DNA of 64,000 bases, taken from positions 1 to 64,000 of the forward strand of contig NZ_VWSF01000012.1 in the NCBI RefSeq assembly GCF_008629685.1, written 5' to 3'. Below are positions 9,901 through 16,978 of the stretch, piece after piece. The notes below the pieces were generated by a model. The model was not told where the DNA came from. It did no database searches and worked only from the letters and a program-made list of their open reading frames with translations. A program made the position numbers and the translations under genes. Every line of letters starts with the position of its first letter. The stretch's first letter is position 1. The stretch is from Adhaeribacter rhizoryzae. Lineage in GTDB: Bacteria > Bacteroidota > Bacteroidia > Cytophagales > Hymenobacteraceae.

Positions 9901-10131
9901 TTACGCCTGAAAAATATTCAGTTGGGTTACACCATTCCGCAGCAGCTTTTAAGTAAGTTCCGGATTGATCATTTGCGGTTATATGTTTCGGCCGAAAACC
10001 TGTTTACTAAATCAAAATACTTTTATGCCTACGATCCGGAAACAGCGGGTTCCGGCGGTTCCGCCATTAATGGTGGTATGTATCCGCAGGTGAAAACAGC
10101 TATTTTCGGTATAAATTTCAGGTTTAAATAA
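6925..10131 (+). CDS. SusC/RagA-type TonB-dependent outer membrane transporter
   Basis: The protein has 1068 residues, normal for SusC. Domains in order: signal peptide (hydrophobic 19-30), a CarboxypepD_reg-like beta-sandwich at about 58-131 (starting VTGQVKDGSGQALPGVSV), the TonB-box-like segment QEVVVVGYGTQEK (138-150), a plug domain at about 150-265 with the family hallmarks SLRIRGVGTLNN, NPFVVVDGIP and VSVLKDAASASIYGSRA, then the 22-strand barrel ending in VKTAIFGINFRFK with an aromatic C-terminal strand. It imports an oligomer bound by the SusD partner encoded 95 bases downstream. No upstream extracytoplasmic sigma factor/anti-sigma extension (STN domain) is present, so regulation is probably by a dedicated regulator rather than by sigma/anti-sigma signalling. 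Confidence 0.97.
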   Translation: MRKIIPPFKSKGSANRRCGLLLMALLGIVPIEGFTKGQEAAASKLLVSIIRDSNQQNATVTGQVKDGSGQALPGVSVSLKGTNTGTITDADGRFSLSVPDTGQPVLVFSYIGFERQEVAVTGQGSLNIILREDAKALQEVVVVGYGTQEKVNLTGAVAVVSAEALENRPITNASSALQGLAPGLTAVSASGFPGASGASLRIRGVGTLNNANPFVVVDGIPDVDINSINPEDIESVSVLKDAASASIYGSRAANGVILITTKTGKANQKPTISYNGYVGVQTPTALPKMLGSAEYMEMLNESQRNVNHTLTYSDEQIKIAREGTDPNYFANTNWSKALFKDYAPQQSHNVSLNGGTSDLSYYASYGRLNQEGLVVGDQYTGNRNNTKLRLTSKNLLDFIDLDANLNYIDRAQNQPAGGTDHNSGPIYTTLTMSPLDPVRFSNGNWGYGGGSSNPVAIATDGGYNNFNSQEFYGSLSGTIHLLKNLDLRAQYGINAINQLRSTFSRKIDYFYPDSGKPWYTNRTANQLENRDYKSRKELLSGQLNYGINLGKHDFKALLGYQQEEYRYDSWYASKLGFVSDDVPVFSLGTLDPRATGDAYQWALRSYFGRLNYSFADKYLLEFNARYDGSSRYLPGRRYGFFPSASVGWRFTQENFFANTGALSWLNEGKLRVSYGDLGGQYGADGVAYSEWYPFVPVLTSIATMPIGNILTTGLAQQVLANPYLEWETASMANFGLDLGFFNNKLTFTGDIFDRRTKNIQLRVPQPDILGLDVPDQNAGEVSNKGWEVSLGWREDRNTFKYGFTAQLADVRNKVVNLGGAPPTISDRIRQVGYPIDAYYGYRTDGLAQAEDFETNDKGVLVPKFPIFDADAGKVGPGDLKFRDLDGDGKITADKDRVVIGDAFPRYTYALRGDFGYKGFDFSFFLQGVGKANGYVSGPGIHTFHVNGAFPQEVHRDRWTPENTDAWYPRFTYSDTRNSTMRLSDYWLQNAAYLRLKNIQLGYTIPQQLLSKFRIDHLRLYVSAENLFTKSKYFYAYDPETAGSGGSAINGGMYPQVKTAIFGINFRFK

Positions 10132-10226
10132 TTTACAAAAACCAGGAATAAAGCTTGCCGGATTTAATAAAATAAGATTAAATCCGGCGGCCATTCGGCT
10201 AAAAGATCAAAGCATAATTTATTATC

Positions 10227-11945
10227 ATGAAACAAAAACATAAATATAATTTTAGCAAAGTTGCCTGGCGCAAGACTTCTCTTACCTTTGCTACTATCGC
10301 AATTCCCGTATTTTTAGGTACGGCGCTTACCAGTTGTGAAGACGATTTTTTAGAGCGTAAGCCGCTTGATGCCATTACCGACGTTACCTTCTGGAAAACC
10401 GAAGAGCAGCTGCAACAAGCCGTAAATGGCACTTACGCTTCGCTGAAAGGCAAGAACTTTGCCGATATGGAAAACTTAGCCGATAATACTATTTATCCGC
10501 CTCGTTCCGATTATCAGGCTATTTCCAGTGGTAATTTCGATTTTACTTCGGGTACCCTTAATAGCGAATGGACGGCGCAGTTTGATGGTATACGCCGTTG
10601 CAACCACTTTTTAGAAAATTATACCAAAGCACAAGGCGTAGTAAACGAAGCCAAATTAAACCAATTTGTGGGCGAAGTACGGTTTATGCGCGCCTTTTTG
10701 TACAGCTACCTCTCTTTCTTCTTTGGCGATGTGCCTTTGATTACCAAAACCTTAAATATAGGCGACCCTGAAATATACGGCCCGCGTACGCCGCGTAAAG
10801 AAGTAGTAGATTTTGTTTTAAATGAATTAGAAGCCGCTGCGCAGGGCTTGCCCAATACTTATGGCGCCGCCGATTTAGGCCGCATTACCAAAGGTGCTGC
10901 TTTGGGTTGGAAAGCCAGGGTTGCCCTGTTTTACGGCCGTTACGATGTGGCCGAAGTTGCTGCCAAAGCCGTAATGGATTTAGGTGTTTACCAGCTTTAT
11001 TCTAATGGCAACCCCGCTACCAGCTATAATGAGTTGTTTACCGATGCCGGAAAACTGGCTGCGGGTAAAAACAAAGAAACCATGCTGGCCAGATTATTTG
11101 TGCAGAACGTAGCAGAACATAACATGAGTCGCGAAACGCAGGTACCTGACCAAACCTCGCGCTTTAGCCCTACTAAATCGTTAGTAGATGCGTATTTGTG
11201 TATCGATGGCTTGCCCATTAACAAGTCGCCGTTGTACAAAGAGGAAACCTACGAAGATATCTTTAAAAACCGCGATCCGCGCATGAGCCAAACCATTCTG
11301 GCGCCGGGAGCTGCCTGGGGCGGTTTAGATGATGGCGACCAGGACGATAAGCCTAATGCCATATTTAACCTGCCTAAATTTAATGCCGATAAAAAAGGCA
11401 GTATTACCGGTACTGGTTATTATTTTACTAAATACGTAGATATTCCGGCGGTTGGTATTTTTAATAAAGATGATAACGATATTCATCTGCTCCGTTACGC
11501 CGAAGTGCTTTTAACTTATGCCGAAGCCCGTTTAGAACAAGGTAAACTTACCCAGGCCGACGTGGATATGACCATTAATAAAATAAGAGAAAGAGTGGGT
11601 ATGGTGCCCATGAATATTGATGAACTGGCAGCTAATGGTCTTGATTTGCGGGAAGAAGTACGGCGTGAGCGCAGAATAGAATTGGCCCGGGAAGGTCAGC
11701 GCTATTTCGATATTTTGCGCTGGAAACAAGGTGAGCTTCTGGCCCAGGATGTAAAAGGTGTAAAGAAAAGCCTTATTCCTAGCTGGAGCCAGAGCTTTGT
11801 TAAAAGTATTCCAACCGATGCGGATGGTTACTTAATTATAAACACCGGCAGACGCTTCGAGCCCGGTAAGAATTACCTGTGGCCCGTGCCTTTTACCCAA
11901 TTGCAACAAAACCCGAATTTAGGACAGAACCCTGGTTGGGAATAA
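10227..11945 (+). CDS. SusD/RagB-type nutrient-binding outer membrane lipoprotein
   Basis: The product has 572 residues and a lipoprotein signal peptide whose lipobox is LTSC with the acylated Cys at residue 37; the next residues, EDD, fit the surface-exposure signal of Bacteroidota lipoproteins. The N-terminal mature region FLERKPLDAITDVTFW and the C-terminal RRERRIELAREGQRYFDILRW (split by family as TPR-like helices) and YLWPVPFTQLQQNPNLGQNP are diagnostic for SusD. It caps the SusC barrel and captures glycan or other oligomeric substrate at the surface. It follows SusC in the same operon and precedes the EEP-family lipoprotein gene by 27 bases. Confidence 0.97.
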   Translation: MKQKHKYNFSKVAWRKTSLTFATIAIPVFLGTALTSCEDDFLERKPLDAITDVTFWKTEEQLQQAVNGTYASLKGKNFADMENLADNTIYPPRSDYQAISSGNFDFTSGTLNSEWTAQFDGIRRCNHFLENYTKAQGVVNEAKLNQFVGEVRFMRAFLYSYLSFFFGDVPLITKTLNIGDPEIYGPRTPRKEVVDFVLNELEAAAQGLPNTYGAADLGRITKGAALGWKARVALFYGRYDVAEVAAKAVMDLGVYQLYSNGNPATSYNELFTDAGKLAAGKNKETMLARLFVQNVAEHNMSRETQVPDQTSRFSPTKSLVDAYLCIDGLPINKSPLYKEETYEDIFKNRDPRMSQTILAPGAAWGGLDDGDQDDKPNAIFNLPKFNADKKGSITGTGYYFTKYVDIPAVGIFNKDDNDIHLLRYAEVLLTYAEARLEQGKLTQADVDMTINKIRERVGMVPMNIDELAANGLDLREEVRRERRIELAREGQRYFDILRWKQGELLAQDVKGVKKSLIPSWSQSFVKSIPTDADGYLIINTGRRFEPGKNYLWPVPFTQLQQNPNLGQNPGWE

Positions 11946-11972
11946 TGCTGATAAGTAAGTTAAAAGATAAAT

Positions 11973-12785
11973 ATGAAGTACTTTTTTTTAAGCTTTATAA
12001 TAGGAGCCACCTTTTTGGTGGCTTCCTGTTCTAAAGCCATTAATCCGGTAAAAAACGCCGCTGAAGCGGCTTCGCTGCGGGTAATGGCCTACAATATTCA
12101 TCACGCCAATCCGCCTTCGCGTCCCGATTTTATAGATATTGATGCTATTGCCAACGCTATTAAAGCGCAAAATCCTGACTTAGTGGCGTTGCAGGAGGTA
12201 GACGTAAATACTGAACGCTCGGGTAAGTTTAACCAGGCCGAGGAAATAGCTAAGCGGTTAAACATGCATTTTTACTTTGCTAAAGCCATCGACCACCAGG
12301 GGGGCGATTATGGTGTAGCTATTCTGTCTAAATATCCTTTAACCGAAACCCAGGTGCACCGGCTACCCAGCAAACCCGAAACTAAAGGCGAGCCCCGTGT
12401 GCTGGCAACCGCTAAAATTACCTTACCCAATGGTGCCGCAATCCGGTTTGGCAGCACCCACCTGGATGCGCAAAAAGCCCCGGTAAACCGACAGATTCAG
12501 ATAGAAGAAATTGGTAAAATTGCCGCTACAGAACAACTTCCTTTTATTATTGCCGGCGATTTTAATGCCACCCCAGATTCTGAGGTAATTGCGGGCCTGG
12601 ATAAATATTTTACCCGAACCTGCCAGAACTGCGCCCCAACTATTCCAGTAATTAACCCCAGCAAAACCATCGATTTTATTGCCTACAAACATCCCAAAAA
12701 TAAAATACGTGTGGCTAGCCACCAGGTAATAAACGAGCAGTACGCCTCAGACCATTTACCGGTATTGGTAGTGCTTAATTTATAA
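11973..12785 (+). CDS. Endonuclease/exonuclease/phosphatase (EEP) family lipoprotein
   Basis: The product has 270 residues, with lipobox LVASC and acylated Cys19. The EEP fold markers are all present: MAYNIHHA (about 38-45, active-site Asn), LVALQEVD (about 69-76, metal-binding Glu), STHLDA (His), GDFNATPDS (about 195-203, catalytic Asp-x-Asn) and SDHLP (Asp260-His261). This superfamily hydrolyses phosphodiesters in nucleic acids, inositol phosphates and sphingomyelin; a surface or periplasmic lipoprotein in a SusCD operon is more likely to attack a phosphorylated glycan or lipid than DNA. It ends the operon, immediately before a hairpin terminator. Confidence 0.92.
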   Translation: MKYFFLSFIIGATFLVASCSKAINPVKNAAEAASLRVMAYNIHHANPPSRPDFIDIDAIANAIKAQNPDLVALQEVDVNTERSGKFNQAEEIAKRLNMHFYFAKAIDHQGGDYGVAILSKYPLTETQVHRLPSKPETKGEPRVLATAKITLPNGAAIRFGSTHLDAQKAPVNRQIQIEEIGKIAATEQLPFIIAGDFNATPDSEVIAGLDKYFTRTCQNCAPTIPVINPSKTIDFIAYKHPKNKIRVASHQVINEQYASDHLPVLVVLNL

Positions 12786-12838
12786 ACCAAAACTACCTGA
12801 AAGCCGGTTTAGTAGCATTCATTAGCAAAGTAAGTAGG

Positions 12839-12881
12839 TAAGCAGCCTGTTTAGGATTATAGGCCCTAAATAGGTTGCTTA
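12839..12881 (+). terminator. Terminator of the SusCD-EEP operon
   Basis: An inverted repeat of 17 bases (12839-12855 with 12865-12881; left arm begins TAAGCAGCCTG) pairs at 15 of 17 positions with a 9-base loop, 54 bases after the EEP stop codon. Confidence 0.6.
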
Positions 12882-13070
12882 ACTGCTATTTTAAAAAACG
12901 GCCTTTACTTTTAGCTAAATAATTGGTTGACTTTGCTTTAAGCAGAAACAAATTATTTTACCTTCGCCCAGTATATTTTAATTACGATATAGTTATCTTA
13001 CAAACAGCTATTATGCGAAAGTAAAAATTAACCGTTGGTAGAATATTCTTAGCAGGGAACTACTTATACC

Positions 13071-13217
13071 ACTATCAAATAGAGAATGCGCTTAAAAACC
13101 AATTTTGGTCATCCTGAGCTTGTCGAAGGATCTATAACAGCATTGTAAAATAAAGTCAGCTATTTCGACAAGCTACCTATGACTACAATAATGTAAGCGC
13201 TTTAATTAATTGATAGT
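13071..13217. repeat. MITE-like palindromic repeat, copy 1
   Basis: The terminal arms 13071-13094 (ACTATCAAATAG...GCGCTTA) and 13194-13217 are inverted repeats matching at 19 of 24 positions. Inside lies a second imperfect palindrome, GGTCATCCTGAGCTTGTCGA at 13108-13127 and its partner TTCGACAAGCT..TATGAC at 13164-13182. Related copies are at about 43114, 44214, 55467 and 56552. Confidence 0.65.
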
Positions 13218-13352
13218 AGTATAATAAAAGTATTTATCAGGGCAGATTAGGAAAAAACGATAGAATGATTTACTTGTTTTTTGCCCAATATTAGTGCTTG
13301 CGAAAGGTTAGGTTTTAGTGCAGATGGGCAGCATAAGCTTCAATAATAAAAA

Positions 13353-13371
13353 AATACTCAAATTGAGTATT
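13353..13371. promoter_or_regulatory. Candidate operator upstream of the ROK regulator
   Basis: AATACTCAA-A-TTGAGTATT is a perfect 9+1+9 palindrome about 100 bases before the ROK start. It is AT-rich and has no T-run, so it fits a dimeric repressor site better than a terminator. Similar half-sites occur upstream of susC. That the ROK protein binds it is inference. Confidence 0.55.
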
Positions 13372-13472
13372 CGGATTTTCGCTAAAAATTTATGTAATTG
13401 TTTTTACTTCTTAAAAAAAATAATCAAAGTATTTGGAGGTAAGCAGAAAAAAGAAGTAATTCAACTTTATAA

Positions 13473-14774
13473 ATGCAACACGAAACCATGAGCACGTTGT
13501 TACTGGAAGATACATACATAAAAAAACTTAATAATATTGATAGGAAAAAGCATCTGCTTAAAATAAAGATTATTAAGCACTTGTATCTTAAAGGCGCTAA
13601 ATCTAACACGGATATTTGCAATCGGTTTAATATTAGTTCGCCTACCTCCATGACTTTAATTAATGAGTTAATAGCCGAAGGTCTGGTTGAAAAGCAGGGC
13701 CGGGGCAACTCATTGGGTGGCCGGAAACCAGATTTGTACGGGCTGCGCGATAATTCTTTGTTTGTGTTGAGCATTGCCATGGAGCGGTTTAAAACCCAAA
13801 TGGCTATTTTCGATAACAACAACAATAATATTACTGGTATCCAGGATTATCCAATCCGGATTTCCGGCGACCTGAGTGCTGTAGAGCAGTTATACGAGTA
13901 TGCCAGCAATTTAATTAGTAATTCCGGCATTAACCCCGATAAATTAATGGGTATTGGCATTAGCATGCCGGGCCTGGTGGCTTCCAAAGAAGGCAATAAC
14001 TACACCTACTTACTTACGCATCAGGAATCGGAATCGCTGCTGCAAATATTAGAAGCTAAATTTAAAAAGCCGGTTTACATACAAAACGATGTTAAAAGTG
14101 CTGCCCTGGCCGAATATCGTTTTGGTTTGGCCCACGGTCGTAGAGATGTCCTGGTTTTGTCTATGGATTGGGGTATTGGTTTGGGTATTATTTCGGACGG
14201 TAAATTACGCAACGGAGCTTCGGGTTTTGCCGGTGAGTTTGGACATATTCCTATGGTAACCGATGGTGCTTTGTGTTACTGCGGCAAGCGGGGCTGTCTC
14301 GAAACCATTGCTTCGGGTATTGCGCTGGCCCAAATGGCCAAAGACGGTATTAAATCAGGGCAACGCTCTATTTTAAACGAACTCTCGGACCGCGAAATAG
14401 ACAAAATAGAACCCCAACTGGTAATAGATGCGGCCAACCGCGGCGATCAATATGCTATTAATATTTTGTCGGAGATTGGCGTAAACCTGGGCAAAGGTAT
14501 TGCCATGCTAATTCAGTTGTTTAATCCGGAACTAATAATATTAGGTGGCAAAATTGCCGAAGCCCGCCAATATATAACAACGCCTATTCAATATTCTATT
14601 AATAAATATTGCATGGCGCAACTACGCGAAAGAACTACCATTTCCTTATCAGATTTGGGACCTAATGCCGGTATTCTAGGCTCAGTGGCCCTGGTAATGG
14701 AAAATATTTTCGAAAATTACCTGGAGTTAGTCGAAGAAAACCGCCAGTTACCGGTAGCGCCAGGAGTAGATTAA
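13473..14774 (+). CDS. ROK family transcriptional regulator (NagC/Mlc-like)
   Basis: The protein has 433 residues. An N-terminal winged helix-turn-helix (about 30-85, containing ISSPTSMTLINELIAEGLV) is followed by a ROK sugar-binding domain with the phosphate/sugar loop GIGISMPGLV, the GASGFAGEFGHIPM signature and the zinc motif CYCGKRGCLE (about 266-275, with the preceding His). This is the build of NagC and Mlc repressors, which sense amino sugar phosphates or glucose. The next gene is glucosamine-6-phosphate deaminase, so amino-sugar control is the likely job, with GlcNAc-6-P or GlcN-6-P as candidate ligand. An in-frame ATG at 13488 is an alternative start. A perfect palindrome upstream suggests autoregulation. 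Confidence 0.92.
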   Translation: MQHETMSTLLLEDTYIKKLNNIDRKKHLLKIKIIKHLYLKGAKSNTDICNRFNISSPTSMTLINELIAEGLVEKQGRGNSLGGRKPDLYGLRDNSLFVLSIAMERFKTQMAIFDNNNNNITGIQDYPIRISGDLSAVEQLYEYASNLISNSGINPDKLMGIGISMPGLVASKEGNNYTYLLTHQESESLLQILEAKFKKPVYIQNDVKSAALAEYRFGLAHGRRDVLVLSMDWGIGLGIISDGKLRNGASGFAGEFGHIPMVTDGALCYCGKRGCLETIASGIALAQMAKDGIKSGQRSILNELSDREIDKIEPQLVIDAANRGDQYAINILSEIGVNLGKGIAMLIQLFNPELIILGGKIAEARQYITTPIQYSINKYCMAQLRERTTISLSDLGPNAGILGSVALVMENIFENYLELVEENRQLPVAPGVD

Positions 14775-14913
14775 CCCATAACCCAATATTAGCAGAAAAG
14801 CCTTAATCTGATTAAAGCCAGATTACCAGTGCAATAGCAATCTTAAATTTTGTAATTAATAGTTCCACATTATTATAGTACAATTATAAACCGCCCAAAA
14901 GAAAAAATAAGCT

Positions 14914-16833
14914 ATGGCCCGATTAAATCTGTTAGAAGAAACCCGGTATGAGAAACTGCCGGTAGTTGTTTATGAAAATGCTGCCCTTGCCTCCCGGCAG
15001 GTAGCCCAGCGTATTGCAACGCTCATTAAAAGTAAACAACAACGCGGCGAAAAAACAATTTTGGGTCTCGCTACCGGTTCTACTCCCATCCGGATGTATG
15101 CCGAACTGGTAAGAATGCACCGCGAAGAAGGGTTGAGCTTCCGCGATGTAGTAACTTTTAACCTGGACGAATATTATCCCATGCGGCCCACGGCACCCCA
15201 GAGCTACGTGACCTTCATGAACGAAAATTTGTTCGACCACATTGATATTGATCCGGAAAATATTAACATACCCAACGGTACACTGGCGCAAGAAGAAATA
15301 CCGGCTTTTTGTTTGGCTTACGAGCGTAAAATAGAAGAACTGGGTGGCCTGGATCTGCAAATATTAGGTATTGGCCGTACCGGTCACATTGGTTTTAACG
15401 AACCTGGTTCGGCACCCAACTCCGGTACCCGCCTGGTAACCCTCGATGACCTGACCCGCTGGGATGCGGCCCGCGATTTTGGGGGAAAAGAAAATGTGCC
15501 GACCAAAGCCATTACTATGGGTATTGGTACCATTTTTAAAGCCCGCGAAATTATTCTGATGGCTTGGAATGGGAAAAAAGCGCCCATCGTAAAAAAAGCG
15601 GTAGAAGGCGAAATGTCCGGCGAAGTACCTGCCACTTACCTGCAGCTTTCCGATAATGTAGAGTTTATTCTGGACCAGGATGCTGCCGCCGACCTTACCC
15701 GGTTTAATACGCCGTGGCTGGTAAAAGATTGTGTTTGGGATACGCCGTTAACCAAAAAAGCGGTAATCTGGCTGTCGCAAACCGTAAATAAACCTATTTT
15801 AAAACTAACCGACGAAGATTATAATAACCACGGCATGGCCCAACTGGCTACCGAAAAAGGGCCGGCTTATAATATTAATATCGATATTTTTAACCAGCTG
15901 CAACATACCATTACCGGCTGGCCGGGCGGTAAACCCAATGCCGACGATTCGCAGCGGCCCGAAAGAGCCGACCCGGCACACAAACGGGCTATTATTTTCT
16001 CGCCACACCCCGATGACGATGTTATTTCGATGGGCGGTACGTTTATCCGGCTCGTAGACCAAGGCCACGAAGTACACGTGGCTTACCAAACTTCTGGTAA
16101 TACGGCTGTGTGGGACGATGACGTACTGCGTTACATGGAGTTTGCCATTGATTTTAACCAAAGCATTGGCCAGGATGGGAAAAGGCTGCAGCAGATCTAC
16201 GACGATATGCGCCAGTTTTTCGTAACCAAGCAGCCCAACCAGATAGATACACCGGAGGTGCGCAACGTAAAAGGCTTTATCCGGAAAACCGAAGCCATTG
16301 CAGCTGCCCGTTACGCCGGCTTACCCGACGAAAATATTCATTTTATGGCGCTGCCTTTTTACGAAACCGGCAAAACCCAGAAAAACCCGGTTTCGGATAT
16401 TGATGTAGAGCTCACCATGGAGTTACTGCAGCAGGTAAAACCCCACCAGGTATACGCCGCCGGCGATTTTGCTGACCCCCACGGAACCCACATTGTAGCC
16501 TTTAATATTATTGTGGAAGCCCTGGAACGCTTGCGTAAAACCGAAGCCTGGGTGCAGGATTGCTGGCTATGGATGTACCGCGGCGCCTGGCATGAGTTTG
16601 AAACCCACGAAATTGAAATGGCGGTACCTTTATCGCCGCAGGAAGTAATTCGCAAACGCAACGCAATTTATAAACACCAGTCGCAAAAAGATACGCCGGT
16701 ATTTCCGGGTGAAGATTCGCGCGAATTTTGGGTACGTGCCCAGGACCGCAACAGCGAAACCGCCAAAATATACGACAAACTGGGCTTAGCCGATTACGAG
16801 GCCATGGAAGCTTTTGTGCGCTGGAAGTTTTAG
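14914..16833 (+). CDS. nagB: Glucosamine-6-phosphate deaminase fused to a PIG-L (LmbE-like) deacetylase domain
   Basis: The protein has 639 residues. Residues ~1-290 are NagB: LGLATGSTP (phosphate loop), FNLDEYYPM (catalytic Asp-Glu) and GIGRTGHIGFNEPGS (proton-transfer His). This domain converts glucosamine-6-phosphate to fructose-6-phosphate and ammonia. After a linker, residues ~355-610 are a PIG-L domain with SPHPDDDVISMGGT (zinc ligands His365, Asp368 and neighbours) and a second ligand motif DPHGTH (about 522-527). PIG-L enzymes remove N-acetyl groups from GlcNAc conjugates, so the fusion could couple deacetylation to deamination; such fusions are common in Bacteroidota, and activity of the second domain has to be assumed. 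The gene follows the ROK regulator by 139 bases and ends before a hairpin. Confidence 0.95.
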   Translation: MARLNLLEETRYEKLPVVVYENAALASRQVAQRIATLIKSKQQRGEKTILGLATGSTPIRMYAELVRMHREEGLSFRDVVTFNLDEYYPMRPTAPQSYVTFMNENLFDHIDIDPENINIPNGTLAQEEIPAFCLAYERKIEELGGLDLQILGIGRTGHIGFNEPGSAPNSGTRLVTLDDLTRWDAARDFGGKENVPTKAITMGIGTIFKAREIILMAWNGKKAPIVKKAVEGEMSGEVPATYLQLSDNVEFILDQDAAADLTRFNTPWLVKDCVWDTPLTKKAVIWLSQTVNKPILKLTDEDYNNHGMAQLATEKGPAYNINIDIFNQLQHTITGWPGGKPNADDSQRPERADPAHKRAIIFSPHPDDDVISMGGTFIRLVDQGHEVHVAYQTSGNTAVWDDDVLRYMEFAIDFNQSIGQDGKRLQQIYDDMRQFFVTKQPNQIDTPEVRNVKGFIRKTEAIAAARYAGLPDENIHFMALPFYETGKTQKNPVSDIDVELTMELLQQVKPHQVYAAGDFADPHGTHIVAFNIIVEALERLRKTEAWVQDCWLWMYRGAWHEFETHEIEMAVPLSPQEVIRKRNAIYKHQSQKDTPVFPGEDSREFWVRAQDRNSETAKIYDKLGLADYEAMEAFVRWKF

Positions 16834-16931
16834 TTCTCTTTAAGTAACAATCGGGTATATTAATACAAAACAACTTAATTTTATTATATACCTTTTAATA
16901 TATATTAAACGTATATACACCAGGAGTTAAT

Positions 16932-16976
16932 CCTGCCCGGGCAAAACTTTACAGTGGTTTTGTTCGGGCAGGTTTC
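16932..16976 (+). terminator. Hairpin between nagB and the phospholipase-like gene, abutting its start codon
   Basis: CCTGCCCG-GG-CAAAAC (16932-16947) pairs with GTTTTG-TT-CGGGCAGG (16957-16972), a 14 bp stem with a 2x2 internal loop, followed by TTTCTG. It looks like the nagB terminator but ends only 6 bases before the ATG at 16979, so it may also act in the leader of the next gene. Confidence 0.65.
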
Positions 16977-16978
16977 TG

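Larger units (their letters stand above)
12882..13472. other. Intergenic region with repeat element and operator, upstream of the ROK gene
   Basis: No gene is seen. The region holds a MITE-like palindromic repeat (13071-13217) and a perfect palindrome (13353-13371), both listed separately. A promoter-like pair, TTTG near 12933 and TACCTTCG near 12961, faces right, but no reading frame follows it; it could drive a short RNA or a long leader, or be chance. Confidence 0.4.

Noticed and set aside
12930-12970. Promoter-like TTTG / TACCTTCG facing right with no gene behind it
   Set aside because: The -7 box has a mismatch and nothing downstream indicates a transcript; kept only as a note.
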